64,000 nt of DNA from an uncultured Dorea sp. (GTDB lineage Bacteria; Bacillota; Clostridia; Lachnospirales; Lachnospiraceae), in the NCBI GenBank assembly GCA_910578455.1, contig CAJTQA010000001.1, positions 112,084 to 176,083 of the forward strand. Reading direction: 5' to 3'. Below the pieces are notes generated by a model. The model was not told where the DNA came from and made no database searches. It saw only the letters and a list, made by a program, of their open reading frames with translations. This document shows positions 33,304 through 42,573 of this stretch, in pieces. Position 1 is the first letter of the stretch. Each line of letters begins with the position of its first letter. The translations under genes were made by a program, and so were the position numbers.

Positions 33304-33657
33304 CTCAAATTCCTCCCAATCAATTTGTATATCTTTTTCCAGACATCCGACACATTTCCAATCCGGCAAAATCAACGCAAAAAAAGAGCCTGCTTTCCAG
33401 CTCACTATTCTCTGGCAGTTCCTGAACAAAACACGCTCTCATAAATCCATGCCCGCCTTGGTTTCCGTACTGCAAATTGCTTTTAAATCTCGAAACAGGG
33501 TTCCTCTACATGTTTTATTTCAAAGAACAACGTCTGTGCATTGATGCCGTGAAAGTAAATAGTGTTATTACCATGTCTGTTATTATAATATTAAGCAATT
33601 ACATATAGCGTACCATAAGCCGCTTGGAAATTCAACTGATTTTACCAAATTTATCAT

Positions 33658-34761
33658 CTATTTACCAAGCTCATCCCTGCACCTTTTAAGCGCCGATGCG
33701 ATCACTGCATCCATGTCATAATACCGGTACTCCCCAAGCCGCCCGCCAAATATTACCCTTTCCTCGGACTCCGATAGTTTTTTGTATTTCTCATACAGTT
33801 CCGTATTTTTATCATCGTTGACCGGATAATAAGGATCGTCCCCCGCTTTCCACTCTGAGCTGTACTCCCGGCTGATAACAGTCTTCGGCTGCGTGCCGAA
33901 CTCGAACCACTTATGCTCAATAATCCGCGTCCACGGCGTCTCGGCGTCGGTATAATTCACCGCTGCATTCCCCTGGAAATTAGGTTTATCAAGAATCTCC
34001 GTCTCGAACCTCACTGAGCGGTACTCAAGCACGCCCAGCTTATATCCGAAATAAGCGTCGATAGCCCCGGTATATACCACCCTGTCCGCCAGCTTATCAA
34101 GCTCTTCTTTTTCCTCCAGGTAATCCACTCCCAGGCGGACCTCTATGCCCTCCAGCATATTTGACACCATCATCGTGTAGCCGCCCTGGGGAATCCCCTG
34201 ATACAGCGCGTTAAAATAATTATTGTCGAAGGTAAGCCGCACCGGCAGCCGCTTAATGATAAATGCCGGCAGCTCCCTGCAAGGCCTACCCCACTGTTTC
34301 TCGGTATACCCCTTGATAAGCTTTTCGTAGATGTCCGTTCCAACAAGGCTGATTGCCTGCTCCTCCAGGTTTTTAGGCTCTGAGGCTCCTGCCGCGCGTT
34401 TCTGTTCTTCAATCTTTGCCGCTGCCTCTTCCGGCGTCACCACACCCCACATCTTGTTAAACGTGTACATATTGAACGGAAGCGAATATAGCTCGCCCCT
34501 GTAATTTGCTACAGGGGAGTTGGTAAATCGGTTAAACTCCGCAAACTGGTTCACATACTGCCAGACCTCTTTATTGTTCGTGTGAAAGATGTGAGCGCCG
34601 TACTTATGGACATTGATGCCCTCCATCTCTTCCGTATACACATTTCCCGCGATATGGTCTCTGCGGTCAATTACCAGAACCTTTTTCCCTTCCTTTTTTG
34701 CCTCATGGGCAAACACCGCCCCGTAAAGCCCTGCCCCGACAATTAAATAATCATACTTCAT
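33658..34761 (-). CDS. glf: UDP-galactopyranose mutase
   Basis: This 367-residue flavoenzyme converts UDP-galactopyranose to UDP-galactofuranose, the donor for galactofuranose in surface glycans. The FAD-binding motif GAGLYGAVFA is near the start, followed by the Glf segments VYTEEMEGINVHKYGAHIFH and GRPCRELPAFIIKRLPVR. I start at 34761 after GAGAGGAAA; the upstream extension overlaps the next gene. Its 3' end is followed by a 225-base spacer with no feature I could identify. Confidence 0.95.
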   Translation of the reverse strand: MKYDYLIVGAGLYGAVFAHEAKKEGKKVLVIDRRDHIAGNVYTEEMEGINVHKYGAHIFHTNNKEVWQYVNQFAEFNRFTNSPVANYRGELYSLPFNMYTFNKMWGVVTPEEAAAKIEEQKRAAGASEPKNLEEQAISLVGTDIYEKLIKGYTEKQWGRPCRELPAFIIKRLPVRLTFDNNYFNALYQGIPQGGYTMMVSNMLEGIEVRLGVDYLEEKEELDKLADRVVYTGAIDAYFGYKLGVLEYRSVRFETEILDKPNFQGNAAVNYTDAETPWTRIIEHKWFEFGTQPKTVISREYSSEWKAGDDPYYPVNDDKNTELYEKYKKLSESEERVIFGGRLGEYRYYDMDAVIASALKRCRDELGK

Positions 34762-34801
34762 ACTGTTTCCTCTCAACCTTTTATACAAAACCTGCGTGCT
34801 C

Positions 34802-35365
34802 TTACAGCCCCAGCTCATCCGCGATTGCCGTCATCTCTTCTAACGCCACGTCAATCAAGTCGTCAAGGCTCAGACCCGTAAACTCGATCATCTCCATATA
34901 ATCCCTGTTGGCGCCCTTCGCGAACCGGGCCTCATTAAACCGTTTCATCACGGACTTATGCTTTACACTGGCAACCTTCTTATCCGGATAGATCTGCGCT
35001 ACCGCCTTTACAAATCCGCTCATTGGATCTGCCGCCAGCACCGCATACTGGAGCGGCGTCTTAGCCTTCACCCCGTTCTTCGGATTGTGGGCACAAATGG
35101 CGTCAAACAGCGTCTTATCCTCTATTCCCTCTTTTTTTAATATCTCCACGGATGTCGGGCCGTGTACGCTCATGTCATTTTGCCAGTCGCACTGTTCCTC
35201 GTCAAGGTCGTGCAAAAGCCCCACGATTCCCCAATACTCTATCTCGTCCGGCGCAAGTTTCTTTGCAAGCCCTCTCATGATTGCCTCAACTGCGTAGGAA
35301 TGGATGATATAATTTTCACCCTTCATATACTTCATCAAAATCCCATGTGCCTGTTCCCTGTTCAT
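34802..35365 (-). CDS. HD-domain (HDIG-type) hydrolase
   Basis: This 187-residue soluble protein has the metal-dependent phosphohydrolase core: an early H in NYIIHSYAVE, the HD pair in LLHDLDEEQCD and D in LAADPMSG. Proteins of this short type hydrolyse nucleotides or phosphate esters, but the substrate here is unknown. It lies 40 bases upstream of glf and could be cotranscribed. The start has GGAGGAAA upstream. Confidence 0.82.
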   Translation of the reverse strand: MNREQAHGILMKYMKGENYIIHSYAVEAIMRGLAKKLAPDEIEYWGIVGLLHDLDEEQCDWQNDMSVHGPTSVEILKKEGIEDKTLFDAICAHNPKNGVKAKTPLQYAVLAADPMSGFVKAVAQIYPDKKVASVKHKSVMKRFNEARFAKGANRDYMEMIEFTGLSLDDLIDVALEEMTAIADELGL

Positions 35366-35423
35366 TCCTTAAATTTCCTCCTGTTTCTTTTTATATTGCA
35401 ACGCCGGAGATTTCGTCTCCTGA

Positions 35424-36644
35424 TCAATACAATATCTCCTGTATCTTTTCGTCCTCTGCGTTTTCCTTTGTCACCCACGTATAACCAGTATCAATCCAAG
35501 CCTCGTTTCCTATCTGCAGAGCCGCCCTGGATGCTGCAATCACAGATGCATAGCCCATGCCATAGGGGTTCTGCACGATCAGCCCGGAGATCCTTCCATC
35601 CTTAAGCGCCTCCAGTTCTTTCTTATCCGCATCATATCCCATCAAAACCGCATCTTCAATTCCCGCGCGCGAGAGGCCGTCTGCTACTGTCATCACGCTC
35701 TCCCCGTTAGTCGCATAATATCCTCTTGCATTGGGGTGCTTTTTCACGATATAGTCAATCACATTTTCTTTTGTAACTGATTCCGGCGCAATCCGGCTCT
35801 CTTCCGCAAGAGGCTCTCCAGAAGGCTCGCCCTCCCCGATAAGATATTTTCCTTCGTTTATCTCATCGGCGACTGTTCTCTGCATCTCGTCCATCCGGTA
35901 TGCGGCAACCTGAAACTGAGGATAACTGCTTTGGATTGTTTCCGCAAATACATTTTCACGGATAAGCGCCGTTTCCGACTTTGAGTCATGGGCGATAACT
36001 ACAATCTCGGCCTCCCCATCCAGCTCTTCCGCCATATGCTGCGCCGCCTCCTGCGACGCTTTCTGATTGTCCGTTGATACCATGGCCATCAGCCCTTTAT
36101 ACTCGCTTCCCGAGTCAAATGCCACTACCGGGATATTATTCTCTGCCGCCAGGTCAAACTGCACCTCACATGCTTTTGTGTCCGCAATGGATATCGCCAC
36201 TGCCGTCGGATATCTGGCAAGCTCTTCGTCCAGTATGTTCACCTGCTCGTCCACGCTTTCCGCCTCCGCAGGCCCGTTATAAGCCAGCTTTACCTTATCC
36301 TTCCCTTCATACCCAAGCTCCTCATTGATATCCGCGACCGCCCTCTGCGCGCCTTCCTTCACTTCATCCCAGAACTGCGCCTTATCGGACTTCCCTATCA
36401 CGGATATATAGGAGCCCTTTTCCAGCGTTATTCCATCTGCATTGTTATATGCAGACGGGCTGATCTCATCAAGCCTTGCCCGATCCGAGTCTTCTTCCTC
36501 CCCGGGCTTTTCTTCCTCCGCCGCGCCCATGCCTTTCACATCCGGCGCCGGCTGCTCATCCGGCGCCTCTCCCTTTCCGGAGCAAGCGCAAAGAGCCAGC
36601 ATCAGATACAGCATGAGCGCAATAAATCGATATCTAATCTTCAT
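35424..36644 (-). CDS. Sugar-binding lipoprotein, RbsB-like, without adjacent permease
   Basis: The protein has 406 residues from the ATG at 36644, six bases after GGGAGA. Residues 1-30 form a lipoprotein signal with ALCAC as the lipobox, then an acidic, proline-rich linker. The rest is a type-1 periplasmic-binding fold (Peripla_BP_4): VIGKSDKAQFWDEV, IPVVAFDSGSE, NGESVMTVADGLS and IVQNPYGMGYAS. Relatives feed ribose/galactose-type (CUT2) transporters, but no permease or ATPase gene is near, so it may serve a distant transporter or act as a ligand sensor. It is divergent from the ferredoxin gene. Confidence 0.88.
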   Translation of the reverse strand: MKIRYRFIALMLYLMLALCACSGKGEAPDEQPAPDVKGMGAAEEEKPGEEEDSDRARLDEISPSAYNNADGITLEKGSYISVIGKSDKAQFWDEVKEGAQRAVADINEELGYEGKDKVKLAYNGPAEAESVDEQVNILDEELARYPTAVAISIADTKACEVQFDLAAENNIPVVAFDSGSEYKGLMAMVSTDNQKASQEAAQHMAEELDGEAEIVVIAHDSKSETALIRENVFAETIQSSYPQFQVAAYRMDEMQRTVADEINEGKYLIGEGEPSGEPLAEESRIAPESVTKENVIDYIVKKHPNARGYYATNGESVMTVADGLSRAGIEDAVLMGYDADKKELEALKDGRISGLIVQNPYGMGYASVIAASRAALQIGNEAWIDTGYTWVTKENAEDEKIQEILY

Positions 36645-36753
36645 AATAACTCTCCCATCTATAAACTGCAAATCCCACTATACACCAAATCATTGAAAAA
36701 TTGTTGAAAAATTTCTTAAATTTTACGAAACAGTGCTCCTTCTCAATTTTCAC

Positions 36754-36782
36754 TTGTATATTTCCCTCATTTGTATTATGAT
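36754..36782 (+). promoter_or_regulatory. Promoter of the ferredoxin gene
   Basis: TTGTAT (36754-36759), 17 bases, then TATGAT (36777-36782). The -10 box is good and the -35 box is partial. AGGAGG follows at 36821, shortly before the ATG. Confidence 0.6.
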
Positions 36783-36835
36783 AGAGACAGGCAAAAGATT
36801 ATGTCTAACACCATTATATAAGGAGGTACATACCA

Positions 36836-37006
36836 ATGGCATTTAAGATTAATGATGAATGTGTAGCTTGCGGCGCTTGCGCTGGCGCTTGTCCGACTGG
36901 AGCTATCGCAGAAGGCGATGGAAAATATGAGATCAACGCTGACGAGTGCGTTGACTGCGGTACATGTGCAGCTCAGTGCCCTACAGGAGCTATCGAAGAG
37001 GCATAA
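36836..37006 (+). CDS. 2[4Fe-4S] ferredoxin
   Basis: This small 56-residue gene encodes the classic clostridial ferredoxin. Two motifs CxxCxxCxxxCP are present: CVACGACAGACP (9-20) and CVDCGTCAAQCP (38-49), giving ligands for two low-potential clusters. The pseudo-two-fold symmetry (DECVACG... / DECVDCG...) is plain. It carries electrons for fermentation enzymes such as pyruvate:ferredoxin oxidoreductase and hydrogenase. It has its own promoter and a hairpin downstream (about 37034-37065), so it is probably monocistronic. Confidence 0.97.
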   Translation: MAFKINDECVACGACAGACPTGAIAEGDGKYEINADECVDCGTCAAQCPTGAIEEA

Positions 37007-37169
37007 GAATCGGAACGAATACAAACATAAAAAGCATTGTCAGATTCCAGACGGATTCGGCAATGTTTTTTATTTTCTTCCGACTTGTTTTGACTAAATT
37101 TTCATTTCCGGCATGTTATGATAATCCTGCCATGTGGACAAGCAGACACATAAGGGGGAATCTTCGGAT

Positions 37170-37526
37170 ATGAATAAAGCGTTAGAACAACTGAGGCGGG
37201 AGACAAGAGATGACGACCGGCTGTTTGAATGTGTGAAAGAACTCTATGGACAGGGCGTTTCTTATTCAGAGCTAAAAACACTGATCCCGGAGCTCAGGCG
37301 AACCCGCGACCAGCTGCAGCTAAAACGGATGCTGCAGAACAACAACGAGATACTCGTGCAGATGATCAGCGAAGAAATGTCGTTCCTTCTGGACGCAAAG
37401 GAACGGCAGGAGGAAGAAGAATTCAAAAAACTGGACCAGCTCATCCGGCAGCAGCAATCCTTCCGGAAATCTGCCGCCTCCAGCGGTCCAGCATACATAT
37501 TCAAAAAATTATTCCTGCCGACTTAA
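37170..37526 (+). CDS. Hypothetical charged helical protein overlapping the dnaB 3' end
   Basis: This protein has 118 residues from the ATG at 37170, with AGGGGG about ten bases before. It is very rich in E, K, Q and R and predicted helical throughout; a coiled coil is likely at 70-100 (SFLLDAKERQEEEEFKKLDQ). There is no signal peptide or membrane segment. I do not recognise a family. Its last 18 bases overlap the end of dnaB on the opposite strand, so the genes converge without a terminator between them. The ferredoxin gene upstream has a terminator of its own. Confidence 0.65.
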   Translation: MNKALEQLRRETRDDDRLFECVKELYGQGVSYSELKTLIPELRRTRDQLQLKRMLQNNNEILVQMISEEMSFLLDAKERQEEEEFKKLDQLIRQQQSFRKSAASSGPAYIFKKLFLPT

Positions 37527-38855
37527 ATTCGCAAATTTCGTGTAATCTGCAAGCCAAGCCAGGTCAACGGTCCCGATGGGGCCGTTTCTCTGTTTTGCGA
37601 TAATAATCTCTGCCTGCCTCTTTTTATCGCTGTCCTTATTGTAATACTCATCCCGGTATATGAACATCACAACGTCCGCATCCTGCTCAATGGCCCCGGA
37701 TTCACGAAGGTCCGAAAGCATGGGCCGCTTGTCCGGGCGGGACTCTACCGCGCGGCTCAGCTGAGACAGCGCGACCACCGGCACATTCAGCTCCCTTGCC
37801 AGCGCTTTCAGAGAGCGGGATATCTCGGAAATCTCCTGCTGCCTGGACTCCTGGCGTTTCCCCGCGCTCCCCATCATCAGCTGCAGGTAGTCGATGATCA
37901 CAAGCTCTATATTATGCTCCAGCTTATATTTCCGGCATTTGGAGCGCAGCTCCGACACGGAGATGCTTGGAGTATCGTCAATGATCAGGTTTGACCGTCC
38001 GATGATGCCCGCTCCTTCGATAAGTTTCTCCCAGTCAGAATCTTTGAGATTCCCTGTACGGAGCATCTGCGAATCCACTTGGGATTCAAGGGCGAACAGA
38101 CGGTTCACCAGCTGTTCTTTCGACATCTCAAGGCTGAATACGGCAACGCCTTTTTCTTTTTTAAAAGCAACGTGCTGAGCGATGTTAAGGACGAACGCCG
38201 TCTTTCCCATAGACGGCCTGGCTGCCACAAGCACCAGATCCGACGGCTGCAGTCCCGAAAGCTTGTAATCCAGGTCAATGAACCCGGTGGGGATCCCTGT
38301 GACAACGCCTTTGTTTTTCGATGCCTTTTCAATTCTCTCAAGGGCGTTTAAGACTACCTGTTTGATCGGAACATATTCTCCAACGCTGCGTCTTTGCAAT
38401 AGTTCAAACACGGATTTCTCCGTCGTCTCCAATATCTGTTCCAACGGCTCCTTTCCTGCATAGCAGGAATTCGCGATACTCTCATTGAGCTTTATGAGTT
38501 TCCGCATCATAGATTTTTCCGAGACAATCTCGGCGTAATATTTTACATTCGCCGATGTGGTGACTGCATTAAGCAGCTCCCGCATGAATTCCATGCTTTC
38601 TATCTCGGGCGGCACGTCTTTTTCCTTCAGCCGCTCCATGAGGGTCAGGGGGTCTACCGGCCTGCCTTCATTAAACAGCTCCACCATGGCATCAAAAATC
38701 GTTCCATAGGCAGTCTGATAAAAATCCTGCCCGCTGATAATCTCACTTGCGGACAGGATTGCTTCTTTGTCATTATCCATCAGCATGGCACCCACGACAG
38801 CTTTCTCTGCCTCTATGCTGTGGGGCATGACCCTTTTAATGAGCGCCTCTTCCAT
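37509..38855 (-). CDS. dnaB: Replicative DNA helicase DnaB
   Basis: This 448-residue hexameric helicase has an N-terminal primase-interacting domain (PHSIEAEKAVVGAML), then a RecA-like domain with Walker A ARPSMGKTA, Walker B-type VIIDYLQLM and DLRESGAIEQDADVV, ending in the arginine-finger strand. The length is normal. It lies 11 bases downstream of rplI in the common Firmicute gdpP-rplI-dnaB order. This main helicase is often called dnaC in Bacillus. Confidence 0.97.
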   Translation of the reverse strand: MEEALIKRVMPHSIEAEKAVVGAMLMDNDKEAILSASEIISGQDFYQTAYGTIFDAMVELFNEGRPVDPLTLMERLKEKDVPPEIESMEFMRELLNAVTTSANVKYYAEIVSEKSMMRKLIKLNESIANSCYAGKEPLEQILETTEKSVFELLQRRSVGEYVPIKQVVLNALERIEKASKNKGVVTGIPTGFIDLDYKLSGLQPSDLVLVAARPSMGKTAFVLNIAQHVAFKKEKGVAVFSLEMSKEQLVNRLFALESQVDSQMLRTGNLKDSDWEKLIEGAGIIGRSNLIIDDTPSISVSELRSKCRKYKLEHNIELVIIDYLQLMMGSAGKRQESRQQEISEISRSLKALARELNVPVVALSQLSRAVESRPDKRPMLSDLRESGAIEQDADVVMFIYRDEYYNKDSDKKRQAEIIIAKQRNGPIGTVDLAWLADYTKFANLSRQE

Positions 38856-38866
38856 GCATGCTCCTC

Positions 38867-39316
38867 CTACGCTTCCTCTTTCACATCAACCGTAAGCTCC
38901 ACCGTCACCTTCGGATGCAGCTTTACAGGCACTTTAAAGCATCCGAGCGCTTTTAACGGCTCCTTAAGGACAATCTTCTTTTTGTCAATCTCAAGGGACA
39001 TCTGGCTCTTTACTTCTGTCGCAATCTCCTTTGATGATACGGAGCCAAAAGCCTTTCCGCCCTCTCCGGTCTTGATGCACACTTCAATCTTCCCTTCCGA
39101 AAGCTTTTTCCCAAGTTCCTTTGCCGCTTCATACTGTTCTTTCTGAAGCTTTTCGTCATTTGCATTCTTAAGCTTAAGGTCATTGAGGTTTTTCGCCGTG
39201 GCCTCGACTCCCTTATTTCTCTTCAGCAGGAAGTTTCTTGCATAGCCGTCATTAACGTCTACAATCTCACCCTTCTTCCCAAGCGCTTTAACATCTTCTT
39301 TTAAAATTACTTTCAT
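38867..39316 (-). CDS. rplI: 50S ribosomal protein L9
   Basis: This 149-residue protein has the compact N-terminal RNA-binding domain (MKVILKEDVKALGKKGEIV), a long connecting helix and the C-terminal domain, the standard L9 layout. Three bases separate it from gdpP, and dnaB follows immediately, so all three are cotranscribed. Confidence 0.98.
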   Translation of the reverse strand: MKVILKEDVKALGKKGEIVDVNDGYARNFLLKRNKGVEATAKNLNDLKLKNANDEKLQKEQYEAAKELGKKLSEGKIEVCIKTGEGGKAFGSVSSKEIATEVKSQMSLEIDKKKIVLKEPLKALGCFKVPVKLHPKVTVELTVDVKEEA

Positions 39317-39319
39317 CTA

Positions 39320-41380
39320 TTACAAATCTCCTTTCTCCAGCATCTTGTCAATCACATCCTCCACCGCTTTCACTGCCCGGTCAATATCTGTATGCTCAAA
39401 CTGCGCCCCTGCCGCGTTCATGTGGCCGCCGCCGCCAAGTTTTTCCATGATGACCTGCACGTTCACTTCGTCTATGGAACGTGCGCTGACATATATGCGG
39501 TTTCCATAAACCGTCAGCACGAAAGATGCCTTTATCTCATTAATATCCAGCAGCTCGTTTGCCGCCTGCGCCCCGACAATAGTAGGACTCTCCACATTTG
39601 AACGCAGATTTTCCGCAATCGCGAACTTCTCCCGGAACACCTTCGCATTGCTTATGATTGCTGCTTTCAGCTGATAACATTCCATATCATCCCGGAACAT
39701 CTTCTTTACAAGAGTAATGTCCGCGCCGCACCTTCGCAGGAATGCCGCAGCCTCAAAAGTACGTACCCCGGTCCGGTACATGAAGTTATTCGTGTCGATC
39801 ATGATGCCTGCATAAAGGCTGCTGGCCTCCAGTTTCGGAATCTTGATGTCATCCACAATATACTGCAGCACTTCCGATATCATCTCACAGGCGGAAGATG
39901 CATACGGCTCGATGTAAGACAGCACCGCACTGTCAATATTGTCCGCACTCTGCCTGTGATGGTCTAAGACTACTACCGTCTTGCTGATCTTCAAAAGCTC
40001 CTCGCATTCCGTCATCATCGGGCGGTTTGTATCTACCACGACAACCATGGAATCTTCTTTCACCATCTCAACAGCCTCGGAGGATGACAAGAAAAGGTTC
40101 TCCGGATAGTCTGGATTGTTTTCATATGAATTGTATAACGGCCGCAAAGATGCCGAAACCTCGTTGATCACAATATGAGCCCTTTTGTCCATGGCCGCCG
40201 CCGCGCGGTACACTCCAATGGCGGCTCCAAAGGCATCTACATCCGTAAGCTTATGCCCCATGACAAAGATATCTTCCTTCACCATCATAAACTCCCGGAG
40301 CGCCTCTGCCTTAACCCGCGCCTTAACTCTGGTATTCTTTGATGTCTGCTCCCTTTTTCCGCCGTAATAATTGATTCCGGAGCAGTCTTTGATCACCGCC
40401 TGGTCCCCGCCCCTGGCAAGCGCCAGGTCAATGGCAGTCCGGGCGTAATTATAGCTCTGCGAATAAGATTCCTTGCTGAGCCCCAGACCGATGCTTAATG
40501 TCGCAGGGATGCTGTTGCCTATCTTTATCGTCTTCACGTCCTCCAGAAGAGAGAACTTGTCTGTCTCAAGCTCCTTGAAAAACCGTTTCTGAATCGCGAT
40601 AAAGTACTTGTCATTCTCCATCTTGCGGACAACTCCGTCAACCCCGGAAATATACTGGTTGATCTTTCGGTCTACCAGCGCGATCAAAAGCGACTGGCGC
40701 ACCTCTTCCACGCTGTCAAGAACCTCGTCATAATTGTCTATATAGATCAGGCCGGCAACCATCCTCTGCTCTTCATTGGCGCGGATATATTCATTAAGCT
40801 CTGTCACGTCCTGGAGATACACCGCGATAAAGTATTCCCGCTCCTCCGGCAGCTCCAGGAGCTGTTCTGTCTCGCTGAAGCCTTCCACCGATACTTTCCG
40901 CAGCTCCGCCCTGTATTCCTTATCGCCGTAATACACATCCATCTCTACCAGATCATTTTCTTCTCTTGGAAAAATGCTGGTATTGATCTCCGGGATGTAC
41001 TTGCTGATATAGACTTTCTCCTTTGCCTTTTTTCCCAGAATCCGTTCAAAGCTGCCATTCATCCATATCGCTTTTCCGTCTTCCAGGAGGATTGCATACG
41101 GTATTGCAAGCTCTTTCAAAAGCGTATTCTGCACGACCCCGTACTGCGCCGCAAACTCAACCAGATCCTTCATGATCCGGGACTTGCTGTAAGTATAAAG
41201 ATAACCAATTATCACCATGTAAATAACAGCCAGAACCGACATTACCATGCCGGCGCGCCGGTCAATCTTAAATATCCAGACAGTGCTGATAACAGATAGC
41301 ACAGCCATAATCACAGGCAGCTGCATATACAGCCGTAGCTGGCCTTTGAGACGAATACGGTATGATTCCTTCTTTTTCAT
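39320..41380 (-). CDS. gdpP: Membrane-bound c-di-AMP phosphodiesterase GdpP
   Basis: This 686-residue protein has two membrane helices at 15-60, a PAS-like region near 85-190, a degenerate GGDEF domain (SGVDG in place of GGDEF, about 245) and a DHH/DHHA1 phosphodiesterase. Catalytic motifs are GHKLTDVDAFGAA, VDTNRP, DHHR and GGGGHMNAAG. The enzyme hydrolyses cyclic di-AMP to control osmotic balance, potassium uptake and wall stress. The gene leads the gdpP-rplI-dnaB group. Confidence 0.96.
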   Translation of the reverse strand: MKKKESYRIRLKGQLRLYMQLPVIMAVLSVISTVWIFKIDRRAGMVMSVLAVIYMVIIGYLYTYSKSRIMKDLVEFAAQYGVVQNTLLKELAIPYAILLEDGKAIWMNGSFERILGKKAKEKVYISKYIPEINTSIFPREENDLVEMDVYYGDKEYRAELRKVSVEGFSETEQLLELPEEREYFIAVYLQDVTELNEYIRANEEQRMVAGLIYIDNYDEVLDSVEEVRQSLLIALVDRKINQYISGVDGVVRKMENDKYFIAIQKRFFKELETDKFSLLEDVKTIKIGNSIPATLSIGLGLSKESYSQSYNYARTAIDLALARGGDQAVIKDCSGINYYGGKREQTSKNTRVKARVKAEALREFMMVKEDIFVMGHKLTDVDAFGAAIGVYRAAAAMDKRAHIVINEVSASLRPLYNSYENNPDYPENLFLSSSEAVEMVKEDSMVVVVDTNRPMMTECEELLKISKTVVVLDHHRQSADNIDSAVLSYIEPYASSACEMISEVLQYIVDDIKIPKLEASSLYAGIMIDTNNFMYRTGVRTFEAAAFLRRCGADITLVKKMFRDDMECYQLKAAIISNAKVFREKFAIAENLRSNVESPTIVGAQAANELLDINEIKASFVLTVYGNRIYVSARSIDEVNVQVIMEKLGGGGHMNAAGAQFEHTDIDRAVKAVEDVIDKMLEKGDL

Positions 41381-41476
41381 TTCCCTTTAACCTTTTTCTC
41401 CACTCATTTTGCTTTTAAATAATTGGCAACATATAGCTATTATATCACTTTTCCCCATAAATTCAAGTATGCAATA

Positions 41477-41511
41477 AAAGCGGGAACCGGCTCCTGCCTT
41501 GTTCCCGCTTT
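41477..41511 (-). terminator. Terminator after galE
   Basis: AAAGCGGGAAC (41477-41487) and GTTCCCGCTTT (41501-41511) pair exactly, with TTATTG following on the minus strand. It separates galE from gdpP. Confidence 0.85.
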
Positions 41512-41549
41512 CGTATCATGACATATATGCACGGCCTGGCGCCGCCTTT

Positions 41550-42569
41550 CTATCCTTCGTACCCGTTTGGGTTCTGGGACTGCCACCTCCAGGAGTCCTC
41601 GCACATTTCGTCAAGGCCTCTCTCCGCTTTCCATCCCAGCACGTTAAGCGCTTTCGCCGGGTCGGCATAGCACATGGCGATATCGCCTTCCCTCCTTGGC
41701 TTAATCTCATACGGAAGCTCCTTTCCGCACGCTTTGGAGAATGCCTTCACCATATCAAGCACGGAGTAGCCCACGCCTGTTCCGAGATTGATTACATCAA
41801 GCCCCGGGTTCGTCAGGATGTAATCTATCGCTTTTACATGCCCGACTGCCAGATCCACCACATGGATGTAATCGCGCACGCCCGTTCCGTCATGGGTGTC
41901 ATAATCATCTCCAAACACGCCCAGTTTCTCAAGCTTTCCTACTGCCACCTGAGTAATGTAAGGCATAAGGTTGTTCGGAATTCCCTTCGGATCCTCGCCG
42001 ATCCGCCCGCTCTTGTGCGCCCCTACCGGATTAAAGTAGCGCAAAAGGATTACATTCCACTCCGGGTCGGATTTCTGCAGATCCGTCATGATCTGTTCCA
42101 TCATGGATTTCGTCCAGCCGTAGGGATTGGTGCACTGCCCCTTCGGGCATTCCTCCGTGATCGGTATCGTCTCCGGATTGCCGTATACCGTAGCCGAAGA
42201 GCTGAATACAATATTCTTAACGCCCACATTTCTCATAACATCCATAAGCGCAAGCGTTCCGGCAATATTATTGTGGTAATATTCCAGCGGTTTACGCACG
42301 GATTCGCCCACCGCCTTAAGAGCCGCACAGTGAATAACTGCGTCTATGCCCTCTTTCTCAAATACGGACGTGAGATTATCCTTGTCAAGCACATCTCCCT
42401 CATAGAAGATAACCTGCTTTCCGGTCAGTTCTTCTACACGCTTTACCGACTCTCTTGAAGAATTGGAAAGGTTATCATAGACAACCGTCTCGTAACCTGC
42501 GTTTAAAAGCTCCAGCGCCGTATGGCTGCCAATATATCCGGCCCCACCGGTAATCAATACTTTTGCCAT
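41550..42569 (-). CDS. galE: UDP-glucose 4-epimerase
   Basis: This protein has 339 residues from the ATG at 42569 after AGGAGGG; the longer frame enters the kinase gene. It is a Rossmann short-chain dehydrogenase type with GGAGYIGSHT near residue 8, SSSATVYG and the YxxxK pair in YGWTKSMMEQ. It interconverts UDP-glucose and UDP-galactose, and often the N-acetyl forms. It is the last gene of the second sugar operon, four bases after the kinase. Confidence 0.96.
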   Translation of the reverse strand: MAKVLITGGAGYIGSHTALELLNAGYETVVYDNLSNSSRESVKRVEELTGKQVIFYEGDVLDKDNLTSVFEKEGIDAVIHCAALKAVGESVRKPLEYYHNNIAGTLALMDVMRNVGVKNIVFSSSATVYGNPETIPITEECPKGQCTNPYGWTKSMMEQIMTDLQKSDPEWNVILLRYFNPVGAHKSGRIGEDPKGIPNNLMPYITQVAVGKLEKLGVFGDDYDTHDGTGVRDYIHVVDLAVGHVKAIDYILTNPGLDVINLGTGVGYSVLDMVKAFSKACGKELPYEIKPRREGDIAMCYADPAKALNVLGWKAERGLDEMCEDSWRWQSQNPNGYEG

Positions 42570-42573
42570 ATTA

